Origin: Erigeron canadensis
Taxonomy: Eukaryota > Streptophyta > Magnoliopsida > Asterales > Asteraceae
Direction of reading: 5' to 3'
Length of the DNA: 64,000 nucleotides
Assembly (NCBI RefSeq): GCF_010389155.1
Contig: NC_057769.1
Location: forward strand, 10,106,735-10,170,734
Shown: positions 35,671-47,314 of the stretch, piece by piece
Layout: each line of letters opens with the position of its first letter
How positions within the stretch are numbered: position 1 is the stretch's first letter
The notes under the pieces: generated by a model
Told to the model about the DNA's origin: nothing
The model's input: only the letters and a program-made list of their open reading frames with translations
Databases searched by the model: none
Program-made: the position numbers and the translations under genes

Positions 35671-36796
35671 TTTTCTATCTCAAGACGCATACGTAACATA
35701 CTTCTTTGATCGTCACATCATCTTTTTCCTACGTGGCATCCTCACGTCGTTTATCTTTTAAACGTTGACACGTAAGCTGTCACTTATTCATTCGTTTAAA
35801 ACTTAAATTTAAATTAATTAATATAAATATAAAAAACTTTAATAATGCGGTACTCAAACCCATGACTTATGTGAAAGTTATAAAACAATTTTGCCACTTA
35901 GTCTATAAGCAATTTTAATCTGTTTTCCAAAACGAAAATCTATATGTAATCTTCCACCTTTGTATTTGTAGAAAATCTTTAAAAAATTTGAAAAAAGATT
36001 AAAACCCACGACCTTTCTAATAAATCTAAATACAATTGCCACTCCATCTACAACGAAGTTACTTTTAGTATTTCGAAACCAAAATCTAAATATCAACACC
36101 TATTAAACCTTTATATCAATATATCAAAGTATACGTTCAATTGAGTTGCTCAAATATATTCACTTTCTTAAAACCTTATTTTTCTAAAAACTCAAACATC
36201 CCTTAATTACTACGAAACTTATGTCTATAAATTTTATAAGTTTATCACGAATCCCCAATTTTATTTACTTATTCTTTATCTCCAAGCGATAATGTGACAT
36301 ATCTCTGATGTCGTCACATCATCTTTTTCCTACATGGTGTTCATACGTTAATTATCTACCAGAACTTGACAAATCGTCATCCAGTCAACAGCCACATAGT
36401 TTTTATTAATTATAAATAAATAGCATAAACATAAATAAAAAGTCATAAGCATGGTTAAAACCCACAACCTTTAGCTTTTAATATGAAACATAAACCACTT
36501 GATCTAATAAGATTTTTGTTTTTATTTTGCAAGACATAATAGATATTCGGTCTAAAATACAACAAAATTTATTAAAAATATTATTTATATAATTAGATGA
36601 CACTTAACATATATAAATTAGATGACACTTAACATATATAGAAAAGAGATATATGGTAACAGTTTCTTAGTTTTATAATTGCTAATAACAATTCACCACA
36701 ATAATATTAATTACAAATTTATGACAAAAATGAATATGTGGCTGTTATTTACCTAAGCTTAGGATGTAGATACTCTCATATACTAATAATTTGTTA
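35671..36796. repeat. AT-rich spacer with dispersed repeat pieces
   Basis: The phrase gtcacatcatctttttccta occurs at about 35713 and 36315, each followed by cgtggc/catggt and a similar tail, which suggests two related, degraded elements. A 24-bp unit, aattagatgacacttaacat plus atat, is duplicated at about 36592 and 36616. No gene. Confidence 0.45.
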
Positions 36797-37046
36797 CTCA
36801 CTCCGTCCTACTATACTAAATGTGTCATATTTTGAATTTTTAAAGTTTTCTTTTATTAACTTTGACTTTAAATTTTTTGAGTTGTGTTATATAATATTTG
36901 ATAAAAGTTATATAAAAGAAGACTTTGAAAATTGGTATAATTTCCATCAAATATTATATAACATAAATCAAAATATATAAGGTCAAAGTTTATAAAAGAA
37001 GACTTTGAAAATTCAAAATAGGACACATTTAGTGGGACGGAGTGAG
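36797..37046. mobile_element. Stowaway MITE, 250 bp
   Basis: The ends are ctcactccgtcctactatac and, reverse-complemented, ctcactccgtcccactaaat. They match the CTCCGTCC core of Stowaway (Tc1/mariner) MITEs. The flanks are the expected TA dinucleotide (36795-36796 and 37047-37048). The interior folds back through aaagtcttcttttat blocks. Confidence 0.9.
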
Positions 37047-37048
37047 TA

Positions 37049-37670
37049 TTTTATAACGAATAAGTAATTATATGTTATGATGAATAAGATGATAGTTGTT
37101 GTTGCACTATTTATTGTTCACTATGTAGTGATCGTCACTGTTTGATTCAAGTTATTATATGTCATCTAAAAAAGATTGATTATCTAATTGAAAATTTTAT
37201 TAGAGTGTATGTAAACACATAAACGTATGTACCCTTTCAAACAACTTTACTATATAAAAGAGTGGAATTGTTAAATATGTTTATAAATGTATACATGCAA
37301 AACATGTAATTTATAATGTATCTTCTTTTGGCTTTTAAGTTGTTAACCACTATGACTTTTAGTTGTTTTTGTTATATAATGTGTCATCGCGAAAAATGTT
37401 GTCTTAATTCAAGTTAAATTTATGTTTTCTATATACTCTATGTTTAGTTCTTTGAGGGTGGATGTAGTACGTAAAGAGACAAGGTGGTGATCAACCTGTG
37501 ACCGGTTGGAACACCACCGCCCCTATAGGTACCTATGGGGTGGGTAGCAAAGTGGTTATGGTGATATCCGGATTCTTCCTCACCCTCTCACCTTATTAGT
37601 TTTAGTTTTTTTTTCTTAGTTTTTTTTTGTCTTCTTTTAAGTGGGGAGAGATGGAAAGAGAATGGTGAAA
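37049..37670. other. Spacer
   Basis: Nothing coding. A self-complementary ggtggtgatcaacc...ggttggaacaccacc lies near 37485-37520 and may belong to a small foldback element. Confidence 0.35.
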
Positions 37671-39039
37671 TATTCAATGCTTGTGAAAGGGATAATGGAG
37701 GATGAAAAAGTGAGGAGTCTATCGTGAGATTTATAATTTTTTCTTTGTAATAATGTTTATTACTTTATCATTTGTTAAAATTTACTTCATTTTATAAAAA
37801 ATTATGTTCGTTTTTCGATGACAGTTTTTTTTATATTGAGTGTTTTGAATTATTTGTTAGAAATTTATGTTATCTCGTGCAACGCACGAGGCAAAACTTA
37901 GTGTCTTATATATCTCGATCAAGTAGTTTTTTTTCGTGTCTTCGATCTCCGTCTATTTGTTATGGTCCAACAGAACACGACAACTATCCCAGCCCAAATT
38001 GTCACAGTAGTCGATGCAAGGCCCGAGAGAGAGAAAAGAAAGCCCATCAAATCTAAAGGGCCTTAAGTCTTATTAAACCCAAGTTCTTTATTTTTGCTTC
38101 ATTTTGAAAAAGTGATAATTTTTTCTTTATTAATATTCAATGCTTGTGAAAGGGATAATGGAGGATGAAAAAGTGAAGAGTCTATCGTGAGATTTATAAT
38201 TTTTTCTTTGTAATAATGTTTATTACTTTATCATTTGCTAAAATTTACTTCATTTTATAAAAAATTATGTTCGTTTTTTGATGACAGTTTTTTTTATATT
38301 GAGTGTTTTGAATTATTTGTTAGAAATTTATGTTATCTCGTGCAACGCACGGGGCAAAACTTAGTGTCTTATATATCTCGATCAAGTAGTTTTTTTTCGT
38401 GTCTTCGATCTCCGTCTATTTGTTATGGTCCAACAGAACCCGACAACTATCCCAGCCCAAATTGTCACACTAGTCGATGCAAGGCCCGAGAGAGAGAAAA
38501 GAAAGCCCATCAAATCTAAAGGGCCTTAAGTCTTATTAAACCCAAGTTCTTTATTTTTGCTTCATTTTGAAAAAGTGATAATTTTTTCTTTATTAATATT
38601 CAATGCTTGTGAAAGGGATAATGGAGGATGAAAAAGTGAAGAGTCTATCGTGAGATTTATAATTTTTTCTTTGTAATAATGTTTATTACTTTATCATTTG
38701 CTTAAATTTACTTCATTTTATAAAAAATTATGTTCGTTTTTTGATGACAGTTTTTTTTATATTGAGTGTTTTGAATTATTTGTTAGAAATTTATGTTATC
38801 TCGTGCAACGCACGGGGCAAAAATTAGTGTCTTATATATCTCAATCAAGTAGTTTCTTTTCGTGTCTTTGATCTCCGTCTATTTGTTATGGTCCAACAGA
38901 ACCCGACAACTATCCCAGCCCAAATTGTCACACTAGTCGATGCAAGGCCCGAGAGAGAGAAAAGAAAGCCCATCAAATCTAAAGGGCCTTAAGTCTTATT
39001 AAACCCAAGTTCTTTATTTTTGCTTCATTTTGAAGAAGT
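37671..39039 (+). repeat. 463-bp unit in three tandem copies, with a Helitron-like 3' end in each
   Basis: The unit starts tattcaatgcttgtgaaagg at 37671, 38134 and 38597, an exact period of 463 bases; the third copy ends near 39039. Copies differ at only a few bases in my reading, so the amplification is recent. Each copy contains ctcgtgcaacgcac followed by (g/a)aggcaaaacttag, a hairpin resembling plant Helitron 3' ends. The 94-codon open frames in copies 1 and 2 are side effects of the repeat. Confidence 0.9.
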
Positions 39040-39548
39040 CAATAGGTAGTTTCTGCACATTAGGAAGTAGTGGCATTAAATTAGGAGCATGGGTGATGAA
39101 TTTTTTTTTTTTTTAAAACGGACATTTTTCAAGGGTGTTTTGTCAAACAAGTTTTTGGAGAAAAAAAATGTATGAAAGCGGGTAAACCGGTACTCCCAGT
39201 ATCGGTTTCACTTTCTTGACCCGAACCCAGTATTCGCAAAAACGGGTTCAGATAAATAACATTGACACCAGTTTTTCAAGTACCGGTTTCGAAGTACGTG
39301 CGCTACTTTTTCAGAATATAGTAAAACATGCAGGTTGATGGAAGTTGATTGGACACATCACTGCGAACCCGGTATCGGCAAAACCGGGTTCGAGGGTCAC
39401 AACAAAAAGGGTAGCAGACATCAATAATGAACGATTACACAAACCAATATATATATATATATACACGAACAAATTATCCCAAGTAAACAGACCCTTAAAA
39501 AATTCAAAAAATATATAGATTATCCCCTCAAAAAACATATGTAGAGAA
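39040..39548. repeat. Transposon flank with inverted gaacccgg motifs
   Basis: Between about 39180 and 39395 the motifs accggtactc, agtaccggt, gaacccggtatcgg and aaaaccgggttcg repeat in both orientations, as in subterminal regions of DNA transposons. This may be the outer part of the element whose genes follow at 39549-40420. Confidence 0.4.
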
Positions 39549-40089
39549 ATGACAGGTCAATCATCTTCTGGTGGTGGTACATTCCCAAATATCACTAGTT
39601 TTGGAGCAAAAAACAACGTTTAGAGTCACATGAATGATGATGCAAGCGTAAAATCGGAGGTGGCATCTTTAATTGAGCGTTTAAAGGCGAGAAAGTCGGA
39701 TTATGAAGCTGAAATTGCACAACGTGCAACAGTGGTCCAAGCGTCCAAAATAGACAGGATGTATGAGGCCTACCTGCAATAGAAGGTCTAATGGTTTCAA
39801 CTAACTATTAACCATCTTACTTTTGCCAGGTCCTCAATATATAACGAGCACGATTCAACACGCGTATACCTTTAGTGTTGAATTTCCTTCAGTTGGTAGT
39901 CGGCCTGATGGTTACATGACTGACCCGGGAGAGGAGTATGCAACAGAAGACCCCGAAGTTGCAGCCCCTGCCTATGAGGCCGGTGAATACATTCACCGTA
40001 ATGATGGTGATAGTTCATTTGACTCCACTGATTCCCGTTTTGTTGATTCGGATTTTGACTTATTATGTAATCGTTTCGATTTTAAATAA
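39549..40089 (+). pseudogene. Transposon-associated gene of unknown function, copy A
   Basis: The first exon from ATG at 39549 reads MTGQSSSGGGTFPNITSFG, meets an in-frame TAG at 39621, then continues as a charged helix (ASLIERLKARKSDYEAEI, KIDRMYEAYLQ). After a small intron ending tttgccag (39828) the last exon encodes QYITSTIQHAYTF, then GYMTDPGEEYATEDPE and an acidic serine/aspartate-rich tail to the stop at 40087. The DPGE region matches copy B at 58200-58619. The gene faces a transposase fragment tail to tail, as in the 7.2-kb MULE. It may be the C-terminal half of a Transposase_24-like partner gene, but I cannot show that. Confidence 0.5.
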
Positions 40090-40264
40090 AGTAGGTTGTT
40101 TCACCATATATGTTTTTTATTATAAAGTGACAAGGATACCTAATATGAAAACAAACATAAAATTGATATTCAAAGAAAACAAAAATAAAATTGCCATGTT
40201 ACTAGAAAACACCTATGAATTAGAAAAAACAGATAAGCGACAAGATTATTGCCATATTCAAAGT

Positions 40265-40425
40265 TCAGTACATGTTTTCCTATTATGACCCAATCCGTTA
40301 CAAATGCCACAACTAGCTTGTTGTCTTGAGGTTAAAGATCTGCTGATAGAACTCTCATCCATCTCGTTATATTTTCTAAGCGGCCTATTAGTTATCGTTT
40401 TGGGCCTCTTGTAAAGTTTAAGATT
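40265..40425 (-). pseudogene. C-terminal fragment of a FAR1/MULE-type transposase (zinc knuckle)
   Basis: The minus strand reads KRPKTITNRPLRKYNEMDES, then SSISRSLTSRQQASCGICNG and LGHNRKTCTEL before TGA at 40267-40265. The C-x2-C-x4-H-x4-C pattern in CGICNGLGHNRKTC is the CCHC knuckle found at the end of FAR1-related and MULE transposases. Nothing upstream extends it to a catalytic core, so only the tail survives. It converges with the gene at 39549-40089. Confidence 0.65.
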
Positions 40426-41150
40426 CAAAAAACCCCTTAGTTATAATCTTGGAAGTGATCACATAAAGATTTGGAAACGATCACGGAAATAACTCATTGA
40501 GCCCCGTATATCAGAGTCAATGTGACTCATTTCCCCGATTAACTTGGAAAAATCTAATACGTTTTTACCTGTGATCTTTTTACAATTCTTTTATTTGTAA
40601 TAAAATTTCATTGTTGTTATTATATGCATATTGCATAGAACATTTTGTTTGATGGATGTTAGTAATTTTTATAACACATCTCCACGTAAGATGCATAGAG
40701 TATTTTATTATTAAGTTTTTATTTGATCACTTTTAAAATATCTAAATCCAAGTTAAAAGTCGTTCCAAAGATACTAGTGTCTTCATTTATTGTAAAACCT
40801 AACCACGTTGTTCAAAAAAACTTGAACAAGTTAACGGTGTTGTTTCATGAAAAAAAACCATGTTAAATAAGAATACACACCATTGAATTTGAAAGTGGCG
40901 ATGCAAACTAAAACTTACCACCTTTCAAACAAAAAAAAAAAAAAACAACTAAAACTAACCCTAATCATTACAAAATTTATTACTAATATTTTTAACTGAT
41001 ACACCGTTCGAGAATAAATATTACGTCAAGTAATATAATATGATTAAAAAACAAATGAAAATAGATACAAGTTTCCCTTAGCATATATAAATGTCTAGAT
41101 AAGTAATTGATAAACTAGTTTAAACTCGGTCTAATAGTATGATATATCTA
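40426..41150. other. AT-rich spacer
   Basis: No gene or bounded element recognised; an A run lies near 40929. Confidence 0.4.
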
Positions 41151-42139
41151 TCTATATATATATTAAAACAATAAGAATCCTAGCCTTCTAAAGCCTTCTT
41201 TCAATTTAAAGCTAATTTTAAATATTGCCACATAGGATTTTATCCTACGTGGCATCTCCATACATTTTTTACAATATATTTATTTTATAACTTTTATTTA
41301 TTCTCAAAATAATCTATTTTATTTTATTAAATATAATATAATATATTAATCATAATTATATACACAAGATAAAAAAATAATATCAAAACTCATATTAAAA
41401 AAATAAAATAACGTCTATGCATCTACTAAATTGGCACACATATTTGACAAAAATAATATTATTTATTAAAATATATACAACTTTAAAGACTATATCAAAT
41501 TTTAGAAATTATTTGAATATATTATTAGATTATATATGACCAATCAAATTTTTTTTTTTTTACCAAAATTTTAACTAAAGTTGGTTGTTATTCTAATCAT
41601 AAAACAAAGTCTATTATATAATAAAAAACAAAAACTATAATGATTTTCTCTTATTTATCTTATTGGGTTTTTATTTACTTATTCATATTGTATTTATGTG
41701 TATTTCATATGACTAAATTTATGTGTATTTTATATGACTAAATTTTTGTCATGTTTCGTTTTTTACTTTGTTCATATTATTACGTTTGATGAATACATAA
41801 CATGCTACATTATTACGCGATTTACGTTTGATTTGTTGTAGTGTTAATCTATAAAGTGAATACATTTTTACGCGATTTATGGCTACACAAATGGTGTTGT
41901 TGATGATATCAAAATATCTTAGGTTAAGTATTCTTAGAAGGGATATGTAATCACTATAGTAGGTTAAGTGACTGTGCTATCGACATGTCCGAAAAAACAA
42001 AGGGTGACCAGAGTGATACATGAATTAACAATGAACTATAACTTAATCAATTTTTACATAATAAACCTATAGAATAGCTATTTACTAATGTATAAAATAA
42101 TCTTTTTAGCTAGCCGCGCATCGCGCGGGGTAAAATACC

Positions 42140-42142
<3 letters not shown>
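41151..42142 (+). mobile_element. Helitron, about 1.0 kb, no helicase
   Basis: Starts TCTATATATATATTAAAAC after A and contains gccacataggattttatcc near the 5' end. It ends with the stem gccgcgc/gcgcggg, then gtaaaatacCTAC before T. The last base is C where CTAG is usual, so it is either a variant end or a mutated one. The 5' end is similar to that of the 328-bp Helitron at 48455. Confidence 0.65.

Positions 42143-42207
<65 letters not shown>
42143..42207. repeat. TA dinucleotide microsatellite, about 65 bp
   Basis: An uninterrupted ta run directly abuts the 3' end of the Helitron. Confidence 0.95.
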
Positions 42208-42212
<5 letters not shown>

Positions 42213-42376
42213 ATTGAAGTTTAATGGTATATATAAAGCGAATAATCCATGATTCGAATGTGAAGCATCAAGTATTCAAGTGTATTAGGATTATTTTTAG
42301 ACCAATATTTTTATTTTATTTTTTTATTTGCGTATAATTACCTAAACGCAAGACATATATTGGTAGTTCAGGGATC

Positions 42377-42727
42377 CTTATTTTGAGAACTTATTTTTTT
42401 GTAAAAACCTTGAGAACTCTTAAATTCTGTATTGGATCACATGTTTATTTTGTTCATTCACATGTGAAATGTTATAAAAATATATGTTGTAGAAGAAAGT
42501 TTTTTTCAAACCTTACATATACCTGTTTGGTCACATGTGAACAAAAACGTGAACATATTCATTCACAAATTCACAAAAGGCTATTTTGAAGGTTTTTTAA
42601 AAAATTTCTTCTACAACATACTTTTTATATCATTTTACATGTGATTGAACAAAAAAAAACATGCAATCCAATACATAATTTGAAAGTTTTCGTGGTTCTT
42701 ACAAAAAAAAGTGGTTCTCAAAATAAG
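42377..42727. mobile_element. Foldback MITE, copy 2 (partner 12092-12457)
   Basis: The ends cttattttgagaac and gttctcaaaataag are inverted repeats. Internal blocks gtattggatcacatgtt, ttcacatgtgaaatg and ttgtagaagaaa match copy 1 in order. The element is about 351 bp. Confidence 0.8.
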
Positions 42728-42802
42728 GAAAGTCTTCATACCTAACAAAGTTGGAGCTGTTGGAGCTCTTGACTCTAACTTTTCATATCCAAAAAAGCTG
42801 GA

Positions 42803-42945
42803 GGTCCTTTTTTTTACCTTTAGTAGAACCTGGAAGCTAGCAGCTTCTCTACATTTTATGCAGGTAAGGTTGTCTATATCTCAACCTCCCCCGTATACCA
42901 TCAAAGACGATATTGAGACCCAAAACCTTCCACAACATTGAAACC
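42803..42945 (+). mobile_element. SINE family S1 fragment
   Basis: The order tagtagaacctggaagc, gcagcttctct, ggtaaggttgtctatatctc, aacctcccccgtatacc and attgagacccaaaacc follows the body of the S1 copies at 26825 and 62654. It is diverged, and the tRNA-like head is missing. Confidence 0.6.
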
Positions 42946-43296
42946 CTAAAACCATAAAAGATGACATTGAGAGTTGCTTTTCAATTTATATAAGTTATGG
43001 CCTTACGGGTTATATTACGCAGTACCACGCTAAGGCGCTAAGGGGGCTGGCATTGGACGCGTGGCGAGTGCGTGGTGGCTGCGGCACCACCACTCCACAC
43101 CCCCGTTAACAACGAAAAACGAGTGGTGGTATGAAAATGAGTGGTCACACCACGCGGTCGACCATCCATTTCTTGCATGTAAATCGAGGAACAACGGTTA
43201 TATATCGAAATTTTGGAGTCGTTTGTGTGTGTGTGTATATATATATTCTCTTTTACCTTTTCACCTTTTTTATATATACTACACACAACATATTTG

Positions 43297-44560
43297 CACT
43301 GCCGCCTTCTTCACCAACGATTCCAGTAACACCGGACACCGGTGGGAGCTCGTCAAATACCGGGGTTTTTATCGGTGTTAGAAATGGTGTTGGTTTGCTT
43401 GTACTTGTTTTGGTGTCTGGGGTTCTTGTTTGGTTCTGTAGGAGAAGAAAGAGTCAACAAAAACATACTTATAATCTCCCTCCTGCAAAAGAGTCTCCTA
43501 ACTCTATGGAGATTGCGCCAGAGAGTAATTTGTGGTCGGTTTCGGCTAAAGGCGTTCGGATCGTGATAGAATCTTTAACGGTTTATAAGTACGTGGAACT
43601 ACAAAAGGCTACAAGGGATTTCTCAGAGGAAAACAGAGTGAAAGGATCTGTTTACAAAGGGGTTTTCAATGGGAATCTAGCAGCTGTAAAGATTATGAAA
43701 GAGGATGTTTCTGGTGAGATCAATATACTACAACAGATTAATCATTCAAACATATTAGACTTTTGGGGTTTTGCATGTAGCAAGGGAATACATATCTAGT
43801 TTACGAGTTTCCTGACAATGGATCGCTAAGTGACTAGCTGCACTCATCGTTAAAGAGTATGAAGTAAGATATGGTTTTGGAATGGAAACAAAGAGTTCAA
43901 ATTGCACATGATGTAGCGGATGCATTGAATTACCTACACAATTTTGTTAACCCATTGTACATTCACAAGAACTTGAAAAGCAGTAATGTGTTGTTAGATG
44001 GTAATATGAGAGGGAAGATAACAAATTTCAGGTTGGGAAGAAGCATGGATGAAACCGACGATGGAGAACTTCAGTTGACTATGCATGTTGTTGGTACATT
44101 TGGTTACATGCCACCAGAATACATTGAAAATGGCTTGATTACGCCTAAAATGGATGTGTTTGCTTTAGATGTGTTGATCTCAGAGCTCTTATCTGGTAAA
44201 GAAGCCGCCACTAAGCCAAATGAGGACGAGAAAAAAGATAATGATGGGGCAGTGGTACAGCAGGGGCAGCTATCAGAGATAATAAAATAGGTTGTTAAAG
44301 GGGATAATGTGAGAGATAAACTGGCAGAGTTTATGGACGGTAGCTTAAGCGGTGAGTATCCGGTGGAGTTGGTCTATTCTATGGCAGAGCTAGCTAGCAA
44401 CTGTGTGGCAGCTGATCTAAATGACCGGCCGTCTGTGGCAGAGGTGTTTGTGACATTATCTAAGATAATGTCATCTTCTTTAGATTGGAATTCATTTGAT
44501 GAACTTGAACACTCCAGATCACTTAAACATGGCTTAATGTGTGTTTTTTATAATAAACTA
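43297..44560 (+). pseudogene. 5'-truncated LysM receptor-like kinase pseudogene (LYK4/LYK5-like)
   Basis: The readable part begins in the juxtamembrane region (TPDTGGSSSNTG), passes a transmembrane helix (GVGLLVLVLVSGVLVWF) with a CRRRK stop-transfer, and continues into a kinase domain: GSVYKGVFNGN, AAVKIMKED, YIHKNLKSSNVLLDG, GTFGYMPPEYIENG, and a C-lobe ending near NDRPSVAEVF. HKN replaces HRD and NFR replaces DFG, as in the catalytically weak LYK4/5 group of chitin co-receptors. No LysM ectodomain is present upstream. Damage: a 1-base deletion near 43783, TAG at 43834, TAA at 43866 and TAG at 44288. The remaining frame is continuous, so decay is fairly recent. The LYK4 versus LYK5 choice is not resolved. 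Confidence 0.8.
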
Positions 44561-46175
44561 TTGTTAATGTTTTTATTTTAATGTGTGTTTTCTTTATTTG
44601 AAGTATTGTAATGTGTTTTTTTTTTTGGTGTTTTTTTTATAATAAATTGTGTAATGTTTTTATTTTTAATAAAGTGTTTTTTATTTGGGTATGTTTTAGT
44701 TTGTTATAATTTTAGAAGGTTAAAAGTGTAAAGTTTGGATAAATTGGTAAAATTAAATAATTGATGGGTCCAAGACTAGTACTTGAGGGATGAGTCCATT
44801 TGGTGCATTTTGGGAGGATTAATCCTTAGAGTGTTTTTTGCTGATGTGACGCTGACAGTGACTAGTCTTTTGGGAATGAGTGGTCACCATTGGGTACCCT
44901 CTTAGAAGAGCATGAGTTGTGCGGCCTCCACATGTTGTTATCAATGTGATATCAAGGATCAATGTGTTCCTTTCAATCTAAATTTTTAACCTTGAAACGA
45001 ATGAGGGTAATCTTTTATGAGAAAGTAATACATTTGTTAATTTTATCCTTAGTTAATTATAGACTTTGTTAAATTCTCTTTAAATATTAGGGCTAAAGAG
45101 ACTTTTTATGTGTTGAACATTGTAAACAAGATTAAACATTATAATAATTACATATATTTAAATTTGGGTATTACTAAACAAAGTTGTAAGAGTTGTAGTT
45201 AGTTAAATACACTTGTAAGAGTCTGAAGAATTTTTATAGGGATTTGAAGGTGTGAACACTTCATTAACAATAGTAGGTAATACACAAGTGTTTTTTGAAT
45301 TTTGGGGAGGTTATGTTGTAGATAACTTTATCCTTATTTAAGGTAGAGTTGTTGCTTCCATATTTTATTTAAGTTTGAAAAAAGACTTCCAGCATGACAA
45401 GGTATGAGCATAGAGCCCTTAACCTATGTCTTGATGTGGGTTGAACAAGGATGACTGTGGACATGAACATAGTGACTATTGAGTGGTTGGTAAAAGTTGA
45501 GACGGTTCGGGTGGTGATTCGGGCTTTTAGTAATGAATGGGGTGATCCAGAAGTGTTACCAAACAATAACTTTTTTTAATTTTTTATGGGTTTTTAAATT
45601 TAATTAATTTTATTACTTTAGAATTTTTTTTTGACCAAATCGATTAAGGGGAGATTGCAGCATTTAATTGGTTTTGTTCATGGGTCATACAGTCGATTGG
45701 ATTTAAGTCAGGTCACTAGTTTTACCGGGTTACGATTCAAATTAAATGAAATGATCCTTTGATGCAAAAGAAAAGGCATAAATGGGATTGTTCAATGCAT
45801 AATATATAGTTAGAGCATTATTTTATAAGTTTTAAGTAAAATAAAATAATTGAATATTATTTACTGCAGATAACCGTGTAATGTTATAAAAATCATCGTG
45901 CATCATTATATATAATTCTGTTTCGTGAATATTCTTGCATCAAATTTATTATGGTCTTTCATTATTTATTTTACCTTAATACTTGTTTTACAATAAATAA
46001 CTCCTTATTTTATATACTTAATAATTAATATCACATCGTTGACTTTTGTATTATATACTTGCATTTTAAAGCCTTTGTTTGTTCATATTTCGGTGAGATC
46101 GATGTAGTAGCTAATATTCCATTCTTTTAATTTCTTGTTTATTATCATCTTTGACATGCATTACGTTCCTCTACA
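44561..46175. other. Spacer downstream of the LYK pseudogene
   Basis: Near 44535-44690 a T-rich motif aatgtgtgttttttat...aataaa is repeated two or three times. An open stretch near 45369-45566 has no recognisable product. Otherwise AT-rich DNA. Confidence 0.4.
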
Positions 46176-46185
46176 TATTATAATT

Positions 46186-46838
46186 GGGCTAATTAGTTAA
46201 AAAGGTATCTTACTCGTAACTTTTTACCATAACATGACCTGAACTTTTTTTCAACTAATGCAAGGACCAATGTGACAGAGTGCATCTGATTTGAGTGCCA
46301 AAACCGCCATCCGGTTTGATGAGATATACGACGAGGTGGTTTTGTGTGTTTTTCTCTTTGATAGTACCAAGTAATCTCCACGTGGACACTATATCTATAT
46401 AATATCATTTGATTATATCTGTATCTATAAATCATGTTTATAAAAAATACGAGTATAATCAGTATATATGAAAGAGATAACTTTTTCTTTTGCTTCTGTT
46501 TGTTGATCATATAATCTGTGGTGAATTTGATTGGATTTTGGGAGATGCTTAGATTGAGAAAAATGAAAACCAAAGATTTTAATTGGATTCTGTTACTTAG
46601 AAAAATGAATTGAGATATATGGGATCAAGGATAGAGAATGTTATTTACCGATTTTATTTTCAGTTTTTTAAGTTTTCATCAGGTAATAAGAAATAAGAAA
46701 TACATGTGGTATTTTTAAAACTCTTGTTAGACGGTGTTTACACCAATGATATTGTTTACATTAGGTGGAAAAAAAGTTCAGGTTATGTTTTAGTAAAAAG
46801 TGACGAGTAAGATACCTTTTTAACTAATTAGCCCGGCC
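46186..46838. mobile_element. Mutator-like MITE, 653 bp, with 10-bp flanking duplication
   Basis: The left end gggctaattagttaaaaagg and the right end, reverse-complemented, share about 70 near-identical bases (through tatcttactcgt and aacctgaactttttt). The flanks repeat tattataatt at 46176-46185 and 46839-46848. The right end has 4 extra bases (ggcc), so the true duplication may be 9 or 10 bp. No credible gene; the 126-codon open frame lies across the terminal repeat. Confidence 0.85.
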
Positions 46839-47314
46839 TATTATAATTCATCATTATTCATCATATATATTTTGTGATGAGTGTGTGTTATAGTCTGATA
46901 GACATGTATGTGAACCAACAGTTTTTACATCTAACGCGTTCTTTTGATGTACGTTGTTCATTTGGATGAATCAATCCAACAATTTGGGTTGTGATCATCA
47001 AATTAGGCGTCACCTCGACAAAAAGAGAGTATATATATTATATAAGTAAGCTAGATTTATGACCAAAGTGACATAGTATATGGCAAAAGTCGTTATAATA
47101 TATAGAAACAACTCAACAACAGTACTATATGAAGCAAAACAACATTACAATAAAAAGAGACCGACATAATTAAACAGTCATATATGTCTTCTTCAAAAGA
47201 AAACACTGCTGTTTATTATAATTTTTATTATAATTCATCTATATATATATGCTTTTAAACTTTCAAACCCAAGCATCTTTCTCTGATGCTTATTTATATA
47301 TATCTTATCCTTAA

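Noticed and set aside
37772..38519. Two near-identical 94-codon frames
   Set aside because: They are created by the 463-bp tandem repeat; the third copy does not keep the same full frame, and no domain is visible.
37671..39039. CRISPR array
   Set aside because: Repeat units are 463 bp in direct tandem without unique spacers, in a plant nuclear genome.
46193..46573. A 126-codon minus-strand frame
   Set aside because: It runs through the left inverted repeat of the Mutator-type MITE and lacks any protein family features.
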